DNA from: an uncultured Elusimicrobia bacterium
GTDB lineage: Bacteria > Elusimicrobiota > Elusimicrobia > UBA1565 > UBA9628
Length of the DNA stretch: 64,000 nucleotides
Direction: 5' to 3'
Assembly: GCA_903881545.1 (NCBI GenBank)
Contig: CAIRTQ010000033.1
Location: 1-64,000, forward strand
Positions 8,241-18,027 of the stretch are shown piece by piece. Under the pieces are notes generated by a model. The model was not told the DNA's origin and ran no database searches. It saw only the letters and a list, made by a program, of their open reading frames with translations. Position 1 is the first letter of the stretch; each line of letters starts with the position of its first letter. The translations under genes were made by a program, and so were the position numbers.

Positions 8241-9914
8241 ATGGTTATGACCGGTAGTCAGATGGGCAATCCCGTGGGCGCTTCGCGTATCGACAAACGC
8301 CGATTACGAACCTGGCTGCTCTGCTTGAGCTTTCTGGTTCCCTATCTATCATTGAATCTGCCGCGGCTGCATCTCCCAGGCCTGTGCGCTGAAGAAGCCT
8401 GGGCCGCCCTCCCGGCCTTGAGCCTGCTGGGCCGCAAGGATTTGCGTGCGGGGCATTTTATTTCTATCGGCGGCATTGCCTTCCCCGTGAGCGAGACGGC
8501 CTATCATGGCGCTCTGGCCAGCTATCTTCTCGCGCCGTTTTTGTGGCTGTTCGGAACGACGGTCGAAGCCATACGCTGCTATTCGGTCTGTATCGGAGCT
8601 TTGACCTTGCTCATGGTTTTCCTATTCAGCCGGAGGTTGCTTAACGACGATCGCGTGGCCTGGGGAGCCACCTTCCTGCTGGCGATATCCCCGGCTTACA
8701 TCTCCGGCACGCGCCTCGGAGTCTATTATGGCGTTGCAATCGTATTGTTCCAAATGGCCGCGCTTGCAAGTTTCGCCTCCTGGCATGCCATGGGCGTTAG
8801 GCGGCATCTTTACTTGGGTTGCTATTTATTGGGATGCGCATTGGCCTGCTATTCTTTTTCGATCTTGTATATTATCGCGATTATCCCGTTCGGATTTTTT
8901 TTCTTTTGTAAGACACACCAGCCCATCCGCGTCGCGGCTTTTTGTCTAGGATTCTTCTTATTGGGAATGTTCCCGTTCAATCTTTACCTCATGTTGGATG
9001 GCAAACCTTTCTGGGATTGCCTGCGGACGCTGTATCCTCACTCATATGCTCGGTTCGGTCCGTTCGGGGGCTCCGCTATCTTGTGTATTCTGGCTAGGCG
9101 TTGGAATCAGATAATGGACCTTGTGGCCAGGGATCCTCTCACCAAGGAGGTGTTTCCTCTTTCCGGGGGTGTATCCACCTGTCGCGCAATGCGGCTCTTC
9201 TTTTTTGGCGGGTTGTTATGGCTGCCCATCTCCTGCTGCCTGCGCCGGCAGACATTCCCGCGTGGGTGCAAGATTTTCTTGCTGCTTTATGCGGTCTTTG
9301 CTTTTCTTGTGAGTCCTTTGGGCGGGCTCACTTTTCATGTGGCCCATCTGTTCTCGATATTGCCCATCCTGATTATTATTATGGTAACAGCTCTTGTCGA
9401 ATTCGTGGACACCGCGCTCGGCGCTCTCAGCCTGGGGAGCCGGACCCTGCTGATCGTTTGCGCCGGACTCTTTTTGGGTTGGGTAAATCCTCCACGGATG
9501 CCTTCCCTTATTAAGACGATGCGCGGCGTGTCCCCGTGCTTTACCGATGGCGTTTATGGCATGGCCGACTGGCTTCGGCTCAACACTGGACATGACCGAC
9601 TCCTGCCGGATTATTGGCTTTATCCGACGGTCGACTTCTTGACCGGCCATGATCTCAACGGTCGGCTGGAGTCATTGGCAGTGGAACCCCCCAAGGCCAG
9701 CGATCTGTTGAGAGTGGATGTGGTGGTGGACTATCTGGCGATTGGTTCCGAAGCCTCCACCACCGGCTGTGGTCTTTTCAATGTGCCGGTTTATCGATTG
9801 ATAAGGTCCGCGGAAGCGCGCGGCGAATTGAAACGGTTGAAGACCTTCTACAACCTAGATGGGACGCCCATGATGGCCGCTTACAAAGTCATGCACCACG
9901 GCCCCGGTCGGTAG
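8241..9914 (+). CDS. GT-C/ArnT-like membrane glycosyltransferase
   Basis: This 557-aa protein has about ten transmembrane spans. The first external loop contains LHLPGLCAEEAWAALPALSLLG, whose acidic pair sits where PMT/ArnT-family enzymes hold their catalytic residues. A soluble C-terminal portion of about 130 residues follows the last span. It probably uses a polyprenyl-phosphate sugar. An AT-rich TATAAT lies at 8142-8147 about 95 bases upstream but has no convincing -35 box. Starts at 8241 and 8247 are both possible. Its local GC content is lower than that of neighbours, which may reflect transfer. Substrate unknown. Confidence 0.6.
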   Translation: MVMTGSQMGNPVGASRIDKRRLRTWLLCLSFLVPYLSLNLPRLHLPGLCAEEAWAALPALSLLGRKDLRAGHFISIGGIAFPVSETAYHGALASYLLAPFLWLFGTTVEAIRCYSVCIGALTLLMVFLFSRRLLNDDRVAWGATFLLAISPAYISGTRLGVYYGVAIVLFQMAALASFASWHAMGVRRHLYLGCYLLGCALACYSFSILYIIAIIPFGFFFFCKTHQPIRVAAFCLGFFLLGMFPFNLYLMLDGKPFWDCLRTLYPHSYARFGPFGGSAILCILARRWNQIMDLVARDPLTKEVFPLSGGVSTCRAMRLFFFGGLLWLPISCCLRRQTFPRGCKIFLLLYAVFAFLVSPLGGLTFHVAHLFSILPILIIIMVTALVEFVDTALGALSLGSRTLLIVCAGLFLGWVNPPRMPSLIKTMRGVSPCFTDGVYGMADWLRLNTGHDRLLPDYWLYPTVDFLTGHDLNGRLESLAVEPPKASDLLRVDVVVDYLAIGSEASTTGCGLFNVPVYRLIRSAEARGELKRLKTFYNLDGTPMMAAYKVMHHGPGR

Positions 9915-10801
9915 CAGGCTACTGGTAGAATCCGTTCCAAGAGAGGGCTCGCGATAGTTCGCCTACAGCCGATCTGTGAAGCAGGGCGGAAAGGCCGATT
10001 CCACAGGTAAAGCGAAGGATTGCGTTTGCATCGCGACTGGCACAGGCAGGCTGCGCCTATCTGCGCCAAGCCATTATGGGACTTTCCAGTAAAACGCACA
10101 GTACGACCGCGTTGCTGGTTTCTTGTCTTTCTCGTCGAAGGGGTAGGCTTTGCATCGGGAGGGCTGGCTGCCCCACTTCAGGCACTTGGTTCTGTCAAGT
10201 GGGTCAAGACACCGCCTGTGCCTGAGGCGGGCCAGCCAGTCAAGATCGCAGCATCCATGGCGGCCACACACCCCTTTTCGCCGTGCCAGTTGTCGTTGAA
10301 CATATCCTTTGCGAAATCTATAGTAATACCAGTGGCGTATTCGGGTAACGGCAGTCCTGATTCCCTGGTTCAACATCTGAAGGCAATTCGCCCCTTGGTT
10401 TGGTCCGAAGAACGCAGCCTTCATGAATTCGGGTGCTCTTATCCGACCGTTCATCCATAATAGTAATTTTCGGGTATTCTCCTTTCTGAGAAGGTGGTGG
10501 AGGTGATTTTGGGCCGATTTCATGGAGTTTATGGTAGGATATGTTGTGGGTTAAGTAAGCCAACTCACGACGACAAGCTGCGTGCCACGAGCAGAAGGCC
10601 CCACTCCATGCTTCCGTTGATCCTGGTATTCGCGTATCGTGATCATGCCAGATTCATCGACCATCGAAACCTGCGTTTCTCCGTCGGGCCCCAGTGCCAT
10701 TTCATGCTGAATTCACCCGCTCGATTGGGAGAAGACCCTCTTCCTGCCCTTTTCAGCCCTGGCATGCCTTGCGGCGCCTGCGGAGTCGGGGGGATTCCGC
10801 A
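9915..10801. other. 887-bp stretch without a supported gene
   Basis: No frame gives a convincing protein. The ORFs listed at 10020-10460 (+) and 10074-10523 (-) overlap each other and match nothing I recognise. On the minus strand a different frame gives a protein-like stretch (ITIDFAKDMFNDNWHGEKG...) that ends in a stop. The adjoining frame continues with CKAYPFDEKDKKPATRSY. This could be a decayed, frameshifted gene. A GTAGC-agg-CTAC hairpin lies near 9920. I see no tRNA, IS end or CRISPR repeat here. Confidence 0.4.
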
Positions 10802-12250
10802 ATGAGAGTGGCCCTGGTGAATCCGCCGATGGGGACCGTCTATTCATCCGTCAGCGCGTCTTTGGGCAAGAGCCCGCCGGTGGGGCTCGCCTCGCTGGCC
10901 GCCTATGTCAGAGCGAAGGGGTTCGAGGTGCGGGTGCTCGACGCCGCGGTGATGGGCGCCGGTTTCGATGACATCGAGCATTTCCTGCGGGCGGGCTTTG
11001 ATGTGGTCGGCGTGGGCGCAATGACCCCGTCGTTGGACTGCTCCGCCAAGGTGTTGCGGTTGGCCAAGCAGGTCAACGGTGGATGCGTCACCGTCATGGG
11101 CGGCCCGCATCTGTCAGCCGTGCCCGAGGAGACCCTGCGCGCCTTGCCGGAAGTCGATTTTGGAGTCGTGGGCGAAGGCGAGGTGACCTTCCATGAGCTC
11201 CTGGATTGCCTGCGCAACGGCGGGGATGCATCGGGCATCCCCGGGCTTGTATTCAGGGACGGTGGCCAGGTCCGGCGAGGGCCCCGACGGGCGCTGATCG
11301 CAGATCTCGATTCCTTGCCCCTGCCGGCATACGATCTTCTGCCCATGGATCGATATTCCATGAAGATCCACCATGTCTGGTCTTCGGAGAAGGTGGCGCT
11401 GCGCCCATACACTGATCTCTTCACCTCCCGGGGCTGCCCGTACCGATGCACTTTCTGCGCCTCGCATGTCGTGTGGGGGCGGACGGTCCGATTTAGGAGC
11501 GCCGAGCACGTCCTTCGGGAAATCGATTTCTTGGTCGCCAGATACGGCGTGAAGGCCATCGAGATATGCGATGACCTGTTCACTATCAACAAGCCCCGGC
11601 TCCATGCGATCCTGGCCGGGTTGGCGCAACGGAAAAGCCCCGTGAGTTTCACCTGCATGTCCCGGGTGGACACCGTCGACCGGGAGACCCTGGAGATGCT
11701 CAAGGCGGCGCGGTTCCGGCTGATAAGGTTTGGCGTCGAATCCTGCTCGCAGCCCATCCTGGACGCGATGCGCAAGGGCACCACCGTAGCGGATGTCCGA
11801 AGGGCTTTCCATCTGGCCAAGGAGGTTGGCTTGGCGGCATCGGCCTGCGTTATGATCGGCTATCCGGGGGAGACCCGTGAGACGTTCGCAGCCACTTTGC
11901 GCGTCCTCCGCGAGATAGATCCGGTCGCCGTCGACTTCTTCATCACGATCCCGATTATCGGCAGCGAGCTGTACGAACTGGCGCGCCAGAACGGCTACCT
12001 GGCCAATGAGGACTGGAGCAATTGGACTTTGATACCCAGGAGCCCGGCACTCGGCACGCCGCAGCTGCCGGCCGCGGAATTGAAGGGGTTGCTGAAAACC
12101 GCCTATCTCCGATTCTATTTCCGGCCGCGGTTCATTCTGCGCTGCCTGCGGCGGATCTATTCCTGGGAGAACCTAGTCCTCTTGGCCAAAGGGTTCAAGG
12201 CGCTCTTGAGCGTCATGTTGAGCCGGCGGCAGGGCTCCCCGCCCGCCTGA
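10802..12250 (+). CDS. B12-binding-type radical SAM protein (family D, copy 1)
   Basis: The track ORF begins at 10694, but the family start is ATG 10802 (MRVALVNPP), giving 482 aa. Residues 1-175 form a cobalamin-binding-like Rossmann domain (VALVNPPMG, VMGGPHLSAVPEETL, VGEGE). The radical SAM core follows with RGCPYRCTFC (C212, C216, C219), which binds the 4Fe-4S cluster and SAM. The ending lacks extra cysteine motifs. Such proteins methylate unactivated carbons or remodel rings in lipid and natural-product pathways. It stands apart from the main radical SAM array, next to exporter genes. Substrate unknown. Confidence 0.85.
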   Translation: MRVALVNPPMGTVYSSVSASLGKSPPVGLASLAAYVRAKGFEVRVLDAAVMGAGFDDIEHFLRAGFDVVGVGAMTPSLDCSAKVLRLAKQVNGGCVTVMGGPHLSAVPEETLRALPEVDFGVVGEGEVTFHELLDCLRNGGDASGIPGLVFRDGGQVRRGPRRALIADLDSLPLPAYDLLPMDRYSMKIHHVWSSEKVALRPYTDLFTSRGCPYRCTFCASHVVWGRTVRFRSAEHVLREIDFLVARYGVKAIEICDDLFTINKPRLHAILAGLAQRKSPVSFTCMSRVDTVDRETLEMLKAARFRLIRFGVESCSQPILDAMRKGTTVADVRRAFHLAKEVGLAASACVMIGYPGETRETFAATLRVLREIDPVAVDFFITIPIIGSELYELARQNGYLANEDWSNWTLIPRSPALGTPQLPAAELKGLLKTAYLRFYFRPRFILRCLRRIYSWENLVLLAKGFKALLSVMLSRRQGSPPA

Positions 12251-12366
12251 TCGCGGTTCCTGTTAGTTGTGTACGAGCTTGTTGATGGCCGCGTCCGGGC
12301 AATGTCGAATTTCTGGCAGTAGGCGTTATTGTGGTTCGGGGTGTCAGCATCTTTTATGTCACTGAT

Positions 12367-13173
12367 TCATTTCGCCGGGGCGGCGCCGCATTGGCGTTCA
12401 TAATACTGCACCACTTCCGCGACCGGACCCTGCGCCGCGACCGCCCCGTGCTCCAGGCAAATCGCGCGGGAGCAATTATTCTTAATGAGAGCCATGCTGT
12501 GAGAAGCCATGACCGTGGTCGTGCCTTGCCTCAGGAGTTCGTTCATCTTGGCGAGACATTTGGTCTGGAACGGGGTGTCGCCCGTCGCGAAGACCTCGTC
12601 GGTCAAGAGGATGTCGATGTCCGAATGCAGGGCTGTGGCCAGGGGGACTCGCGACGTGAAACCCGTTGATAATTCGCCCAGCCGTGAATAGAGATAGTCC
12701 TCCAACTCTCCGAAAGCGACGATGGCGTCGAAGCGCTGGCGCAGGGTGGCGCGCGACATTCCGCAGAGGGCCGCGGTTAGGCGGATGTTGTCGATGACCC
12801 GCAGTTCGCTGAAGAGGCCGGAGCCGATGGAGAAGAATGTGCTGATGCGACCGTGAGTGCAGAGCGTTCCTTCCGTCGGGACCAGGACGCCAGCGAGCAT
12901 GCGCAGAAAGGTGGTCTTGCCAGAGCCGTTGCGGCCGATGACTCCGACACACTCCCCTCTACGAATCTGCAGGTCGATTCCCCGGACCGCCCATAACGGG
13001 CGAGTGTTGGTGATTCCGCTGCACCATGCCAGCATCTGCGAGAAAAACCGCGCGTCCGTCTTTGTGCCGATCTGGAACCGTTTGCCCAGCCCCACGGCGC
13101 TGATGGCGATCTGGTCGTCGCCGGAAGGTGGGCGCGCGGTCCCGACGGCGCCGGCAGAGCCCGCTACCGGCAA
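12367..13173 (-). CDS. ABC transporter ATPase, polysaccharide/ABC-2 export type
   Basis: This 268-aa protein is a Wzt/TagH-type ATPase. Walker A is GRNGSGKTT, the signature is LSTGF, and Walker B is DILLTDEV. The Wzt C-terminal carbohydrate-binding domain is missing, as in TagH-like short forms. It would power export of a glycan, glycolipid or teichoic-type polymer together with the permease 12 bases upstream. It is the last gene of a three-gene minus-strand operon. Confidence 0.9.
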   Translation of the reverse strand: MPVAGSAGAVGTARPPSGDDQIAISAVGLGKRFQIGTKTDARFFSQMLAWCSGITNTRPLWAVRGIDLQIRRGECVGVIGRNGSGKTTFLRMLAGVLVPTEGTLCTHGRISTFFSIGSGLFSELRVIDNIRLTAALCGMSRATLRQRFDAIVAFGELEDYLYSRLGELSTGFTSRVPLATALHSDIDILLTDEVFATGDTPFQTKCLAKMNELLRQGTTTVMASHSMALIKNNCSRAICLEHGAVAAQGPVAEVVQYYERQCGAAPAK

Positions 13174-13185
13174 GGGCCCTTCCCG

Positions 13186-13959
13186 CTAGGACAGAACATA
13201 GTCGCTCAACCGCCGCTTCTGTTTATTGAACACGGCGTAACCGATACCCGCGACCAGAAGGGCTAACGCCGTTAACGCCGCCATGTGTCGCCACGCGGGG
13301 AACCTCCCTTCCAATAGGCAATCCCGCGCCAGCCCGATGATATGCGCCATGGGATTGAAGCGGAGGAACCTTTGCCGATCCGCGCCGATGGCGGCGGCCG
13401 AATAGAAGACTGGGGTCAGGAAGAATCCTGCGGTCGTGATGATGCTCCAGATTCGTAGGAAATCAATGAAGCGCAACGCTAGAACGGACAACCCTAAGGC
13501 CAGGCCGGTGACGAACAGGAGTAGGACCGCGTCAATGAGTGGAAACGTCAGCCAGGACAGGCGGGGAACGGCCCCAAGGGCAATCAAAAAGACGAGCATC
13601 AAGACCAGCTCGATGGCATGCGAGATGGCCACGCTGCAGACGGTGGTAAGCACAAATAACTCCCGCGGCATGATGAAGTTCATCATGATACTCCGGCGGC
13701 TATTGAGGCTGCCCATGCCGGTGGTTGTCGCGGTGGTGAATAGGTTGAATTGGACCACGCCGATGAGGAGATAGCCGGGGTAGTTGGCCATGAATCCACC
13801 CATCCACCGGGTGAACAACATGTACAAGACGAGGAACATGAGTAAGGGGTTGAGCAGCGTCCAAAGGAAGCCCAGCAGGGTTGATTGCTCACGCAGCTTC
13901 CATTCGCAACGCGTCAGCTCGCGAAATTGATTGGCGTAGACGGCAAAATTGTCGATCAT
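13186..13959 (-). CDS. ABC-2 type exporter permease (Wzm/TagG-like)
   Basis: This 257-aa protein has six hydrophobic spans and the ABC-2 N-terminus (FRELTRCEWKLREQSTLLGFLWTLLNPLLMFLVLYMLF). The motif SLNSRRSIMMNFIMPRELFVL is typical of O-antigen and teichoic acid exporters. It forms a dimeric channel with the downstream ATPase. Its start overlaps the stop of the upstream kinase-like gene by four bases (ATGA). Confidence 0.9.
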   Translation of the reverse strand: MIDNFAVYANQFRELTRCEWKLREQSTLLGFLWTLLNPLLMFLVLYMLFTRWMGGFMANYPGYLLIGVVQFNLFTTATTTGMGSLNSRRSIMMNFIMPRELFVLTTVCSVAISHAIELVLMLVFLIALGAVPRLSWLTFPLIDAVLLLFVTGLALGLSVLALRFIDFLRIWSIITTAGFFLTPVFYSAAAIGADRQRFLRFNPMAHIIGLARDCLLEGRFPAWRHMAALTALALLVAGIGYAVFNKQKRRLSDYVLS

Positions 13960-15047
13960 TGCCGGTCCCTCAGGAAGCCCGTCAGCGCCCGTGCGTTCTT
14001 ATCGGCCCGGGGCCCCAAGGTGAAGCGGCATAGGCCGGCCTGGCGCAGGAGCGTGGCCGCCAGCGCCAGCCGGGAGCACGCTATGGACGCCAGCCGGGCC
14101 AGGTCGCCAGCGCTCCAGCCGATCATGTATTCGGCCATCTGCGCGACGCCGTGGCCGGCCACCAGGTTCACTGCCAGCGGCCACAGCGCCGCCGGCCTGC
14201 CAATCGGCTCGATTCCAGGCTGCGTCCCGCGGCGGCCGAGGAACAGCCACTTGACCGGGGCCTCGGCGCGAATGCTGCCGCGGAAATAGTCGATATCCAC
14301 CAAATGCTTCGGCCCGTGTCTGCGGCGCAGGAAGGGCCGGACGAATCCCCCCGGGATACCCTCGAGAGGATAGGAATGCTGGAAGCCCCAGCGCAGAGGG
14401 AAGGCCAGCACTCGGCCATCCTGGGTCAGCAGTGGCGTGTCGTCCGAGAATATTCCGGCTTCGGTCGCGCGAGCCAATTCCAGGGCTAAGACGCTCTTGC
14501 CCCCGCCAGAGGGCAAGAGCAGGAGCGCGCCCGCCCCCTTCCATTCGAAGCCCAAGGCGTGGATTCGGTGCAGACCGCGGCAGTCCAAGGCTTCGCCCGC
14601 TTTGGACAGCAACGCCAGGTAGGCCAGCTCGTGGAGCCGCGGAAGGTCGGCGCAAGTGATGTGCAGTTCCCTCAGCCGCGGATGGAACTCCGCTTCGGCG
14701 GAATCCCAGTAGCGCACCCGGCGAATGCCGTCCTGGTCGAAGGCTACGTAGTCCCGCGTGGTCAGAGCTGGCAGGCCCGGCCAGCTCTTCCGGCGTTTCG
14801 GGGGCAGAGAGAATAGGCGCAGATGCAGCGCGTACTCCGGGGGGCGCCCGGCACCGGAAAAATAGGCGAAGTCTCGGCGCAGACCGTCGCGTACCGTCGG
14901 CGCTTGCGCGCTGATGCGGACAGCGAACCCGTGAATGTTCAGGTAGAGCTCATGCACCGCATCCGTTGCGCGGGCTGACGACGTCGGATCCGGATTTATC
15001 AGGGGAGGCATGGGTGCACCAAGACCGTGCCTATGATGATAAGACAT
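13956..15047 (-). CDS. HprK-related P-loop kinase-like protein
   Basis: The track ORF extends to 15140, which overlaps the divergent gene; ATG 15047 or 15011 is more likely. The protein has a P-loop LLLPSGGGKSVLALELA, then FSDDTPLL and a hydrophobic strand-rich C-terminal half. This is the layout of HPr kinase/phosphorylase-related proteins. Members of this class turn up in peptide and glycan modification clusters, often with PqqD-like proteins, rather than acting on HPr. There is no HPr or PTS gene here. It is coupled by ATGA to an ABC-2 exporter, so it may phosphorylate or select the exported product. The function is inferred. Confidence 0.6.
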   Translation of the reverse strand: MSYHHRHGLGAPMPPLINPDPTSSARATDAVHELYLNIHGFAVRISAQAPTVRDGLRRDFAYFSGAGRPPEYALHLRLFSLPPKRRKSWPGLPALTTRDYVAFDQDGIRRVRYWDSAEAEFHPRLRELHITCADLPRLHELAYLALLSKAGEALDCRGLHRIHALGFEWKGAGALLLLPSGGGKSVLALELARATEAGIFSDDTPLLTQDGRVLAFPLRWGFQHSYPLEGIPGGFVRPFLRRRHGPKHLVDIDYFRGSIRAEAPVKWLFLGRRGTQPGIEPIGRPAALWPLAVNLVAGHGVAQMAEYMIGWSAGDLARLASIACSRLALAATLLRQAGLCRFTLGPRADKNARALTGFLRDRQ

Positions 15048-15112
15048 AGTGGGTTGCAGCCGCAATGCTCTCCGACGGTAATGGTTGGCGCGCAAATCTG
15101 CTATCCTGGTAA

Positions 15113-16972
15113 ATGATGCAGCAAATAGGCGCGCCTCCAAGAGTGCGGTGGGTGAGAATCGCGCTCTTGTTGGGTCTTTGGGCCGGGGCCATGTTGCTTT
15201 ATGCGGGCACGCTGCGCAATCCCCCGGTTTGGGATGACCATAACGTCCTTTTCGGGCAGGGCTTCCTCATGGATTGCCGCAACCTGCCCACGGCCGCCAA
15301 CCCAGCGAATTTTTTCAGGATTCTACCGGTTCGCAACGCGGCCCGGCCGGGCTGGCTCGTCTCCGCGCTTATGGATACCTGTCTGGGCGGCGGCCAGGTC
15401 GTGGTCTACCGCCTCGACAGCATCTTCTGGCATGCGGTCGGCGCCATGCTGGTCCTGGCCCTGGGCTGGAGCCTGAGCCAGAATCTCGTGGCTTCGTTGT
15501 TGGCGGGAGTCCTGTTCGCTGTCCATCCCGTGCACACCGAGACAGTCAACATCATTAGCTTCCGTGGCGACTTGCTGGCCCTGGCTTTTATGCTGCTGTC
15601 CTTCATCTTCTATCGCGAAGGCGATCGCCGCAACGGCTGGGCGCGGCGGGCCTGCTGGACCGCGTCCCTGGTGGGATTCTTCACGGCCTTGTCCGCCAAG
15701 GAGATGGCGATCACGCTGCCGCTCTTGCTCGTCATCGGGTGCCTGTACTTCCCGACGCCGCGTCCGCAGGCGGCGGCCGGTGTCAGGGTTTGGCCGCGCC
15801 GGGTGCTGTGGGGATCTTTCGCGCTGTTGGTGCCGCTCTACTTGGTTTTTCATACCTTGCGGTCGGGTTATGTGATGGCGGGGCATCAGGACATTTTGAG
15901 CTTCTGGGGCGCCAAGACCGCTGGGTCGCCGGCGCGGTCGCCGCGCCTGCGCTACGCGTCGAAGGACGGGATGTCGGCCAAGCTCGAGGACCCGCCCTGG
16001 CACCAGGTGTACGCCGACCGCCGATTGCGTTTTTTGACCATGTCGCGCGTCTTCGGTTCCTATTTAAGGCTCCTGGCGTGGCCCTGGCCGTTGCAAGGGG
16101 ATTATTCTCCCCCGGTGCTTCATTCGTGGCGCCATGCGGGCCTGCTCGCCTCCTGGGCGGCATGGCTATTGCTCTTCGCGGCCGCTTGGAAACTCCGGCA
16201 TCGGTTGCCCATGGCGGGTTTCGGCTTGATGTGGACGGCGACGGCCCTGCTCCCGGTCAGCGGCATGGTGGTCCTGCGCAACTTGCAGGCGGAAAGGTAT
16301 CTTTATGTGGCTTCGGCCGGGTTTTGCCTTGCTCTCGGCGCCCTCCTGGCATGGGCGGGCCGCCTTGGGGCTTGGCAGCGGCGCGTCTTTGTGACTGCGA
16401 CGGCGCTGCTTGTATTATCCTGGGTCAGCCTTACCTTGGCCCGCAACCGCGATTATCGCAGCGAACTGGCCTATTTCCGCGCCACGGAGAATGTGGACGG
16501 CAGCGTCGCGCGCGTTCATCTGGCCCTGGCGGGGGTCTATGAGGGACTGAGGCAGCCCGCCGCTGCGGAGGCTGAATTTCGCACCGCCCTGAGCTTGTGG
16601 CCGCGGTATCGCAAGGCCCAACTGCTCTTCGCCGGGTTTCTTATGGATAAGGGGCGCGCCCGGGAATCGGAGGCGTTGCTTCGTTCTGCGGGAGTGCTCT
16701 TTCCCGGCGACCCCGTGATTGCCCTGCGCCTTGGCGTCTGCTTGCTCGAGCAGGGCCGCGCGGGACCGGCCATGGAGCCTTTGCGGCAGGCGCTGGAAGA
16801 GACGAATTGGGCCTCGCCGCTGGCGCTTTACCACCTCGCTCTCGCTTGCCGCCAGGCCGGGCGGCAAGCGGAATTCAGGAAGCTTGAAGAGCGCTTGCGC
16901 CTGACTTCCCCGGAACTGGCCAATCTTGTTGGCGGTGGTAACCCGCGCCCTGTCAGGCCGACCTTCTTCTAG
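15113..16972 (+). CDS. TMTC-like O-glycosyltransferase with C-terminal TPR repeats
   Basis: This 619-aa protein has about ten spans followed by tetratricopeptide repeats (residues about 455-610: ARVHLALAGVYEGLRQPAAAEAEF, VIALRLGVCLLEQGRAGPAMEPL). It carries TMTC-class motifs: NPPVWDDHNVLF in the first loop (catalytic Asp pair), HPVHTETVNIISFRGDLLA and SAKEMAITLPLLLV. Eukaryotic TMTC enzymes O-mannosylate proteins with dolichyl-phosphate mannose, and many bacterial homologues exist. The TPR part probably binds the protein acceptor. It ends 53 bases before the radical SAM array. Confidence 0.8.
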   Translation: MMQQIGAPPRVRWVRIALLLGLWAGAMLLYAGTLRNPPVWDDHNVLFGQGFLMDCRNLPTAANPANFFRILPVRNAARPGWLVSALMDTCLGGGQVVVYRLDSIFWHAVGAMLVLALGWSLSQNLVASLLAGVLFAVHPVHTETVNIISFRGDLLALAFMLLSFIFYREGDRRNGWARRACWTASLVGFFTALSAKEMAITLPLLLVIGCLYFPTPRPQAAAGVRVWPRRVLWGSFALLVPLYLVFHTLRSGYVMAGHQDILSFWGAKTAGSPARSPRLRYASKDGMSAKLEDPPWHQVYADRRLRFLTMSRVFGSYLRLLAWPWPLQGDYSPPVLHSWRHAGLLASWAAWLLLFAAAWKLRHRLPMAGFGLMWTATALLPVSGMVVLRNLQAERYLYVASAGFCLALGALLAWAGRLGAWQRRVFVTATALLVLSWVSLTLARNRDYRSELAYFRATENVDGSVARVHLALAGVYEGLRQPAAAEAEFRTALSLWPRYRKAQLLFAGFLMDKGRARESEALLRSAGVLFPGDPVIALRLGVCLLEQGRAGPAMEPLRQALEETNWASPLALYHLALACRQAGRQAEFRKLEERLRLTSPELANLVGGGNPRPVRPTFF

Positions 16973-17025
16973 TTCGTCTGCGAACGGGCCATTTTGCTAC
17001 CATAGCTTTCGAGAGGAGGCCCGCA

Positions 17026-18027
17026 TTGGGGCCGGACAGGGGTGGTCTGCGGCCTCCGCTCAGGGCAACGATGACTCCTCTATTGCCGCGAAAATATCCT
17101 CCGTTCAAGGTCCACTGGAACTGGGAGTTGCTGTTGGCCTGCAACTATCGCTGTAGCTATTGTGGTGCGCACAAGGAAGGAGTGCCTTGTCTCGAACTGG
17201 ACATCGCTCAGTGGCGTGCGATCTGGGGGCGGATATTCGACCGATACGGCTGTTGCCAAGTCCGTTTTGCCGGTGGTGAGCCGACCATCTATCCGGGATT
17301 CATACCATTGGTCAGCATGCTTCTGGAGCGGCATACCGTGGACATCACGACGAACCTCAGTTTCGACATCGCCGAGTGGGTCGCCAAGGTCCCGGCTCAA
17401 GGGATCGCGATTTCGGGCAGCCTACATCCCGAGTTCATGGCGCCGGAGGAATTTTTGCGGCGCCTGCTGATGTTGCGCGAGCATGGCGGCCGCCTCATCT
17501 CGGCCTGCATCGTCGCTTATCCACCCCACCTCGGCCAGCTGGAGAGCACCAGGCTCCTCTTCGAGCGGAACCAGATTCTTTTCAAGATAATCCCGTTCAG
17601 CGGAGTCTACCAGGGCCGCCGCTATCCGGAGGCTTATACAGAGCAGGAGAAGGCCCTGCTACAGGCCCAGGTGGACGGCAGTAGCGACCCCCTGGGCAAG
17701 ACCTTGAACCGGCAGTGGCAGGATTATGCCAAGGCACCTGCCGAAGACAAGGACCGCAAAGACCTCAAAGGCCGGCTTTGCCATATGGGCGAACTCTACG
17801 CCAAGATACTGCCCGACGGCAAGGTCCTGCGCTGCTGCCATCCCGAGGTCGCCGCGCTCGGCCACATTACGGACGCGGACTTGAAGCTTTACGAAGAGCC
17901 CCAACCCTGCACTGTCGAAGTTTGCCCCTGCTGGAAGGCCATGGTGGCCGGACAGTACGAGGCGAAGGTGGATCAGCTTTGGCAGTCGCCGGAACACCCG
18001 CGTTATCCCTTGGCCCAGCCCACATGA
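17026..18027 (+). CDS. Radical SAM protein, family A copy 1 (CC subtype)
   Basis: The TTG start at 17026 is set by a perfect GAGAGGAGG (17011-17019) six bases upstream; ATG 17071 is the alternative. The 333-aa protein has CNYRCSYC (C39, C43, C46), FAGGEPTIYP, TTNLSFD and HPEF in the core. The C-terminal cysteine module is LCHMG...VLRCCH...QPCTVEVCPCWKAM. It is the first of 12 paralogues in this window with this layout. The five C-terminal cysteines probably hold a second Fe-S cluster. It is coupled by ATGA to the family B gene. Reaction and substrate unknown. Confidence 0.85.
   Translation: MGPDRGGLRPPLRATMTPLLPRKYPPFKVHWNWELLLACNYRCSYCGAHKEGVPCLELDIAQWRAIWGRIFDRYGCCQVRFAGGEPTIYPGFIPLVSMLLERHTVDITTNLSFDIAEWVAKVPAQGIAISGSLHPEFMAPEEFLRRLLMLREHGGRLISACIVAYPPHLGQLESTRLLFERNQILFKIIPFSGVYQGRRYPEAYTEQEKALLQAQVDGSSDPLGKTLNRQWQDYAKAPAEDKDRKDLKGRLCHMGELYAKILPDGKVLRCCHPEVAALGHITDADLKLYEEPQPCTVEVCPCWKAMVAGQYEAKVDQLWQSPEHPRYPLAQPT

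Noticed and set aside
10074-10523. 149-codon minus-strand ORF, and 10020-10460 on the plus strand
   Set aside because: They overlap one another and have no recognisable motif or ribosome site, and protein-like text jumps between frames. Treated as possible decay, not as genes.
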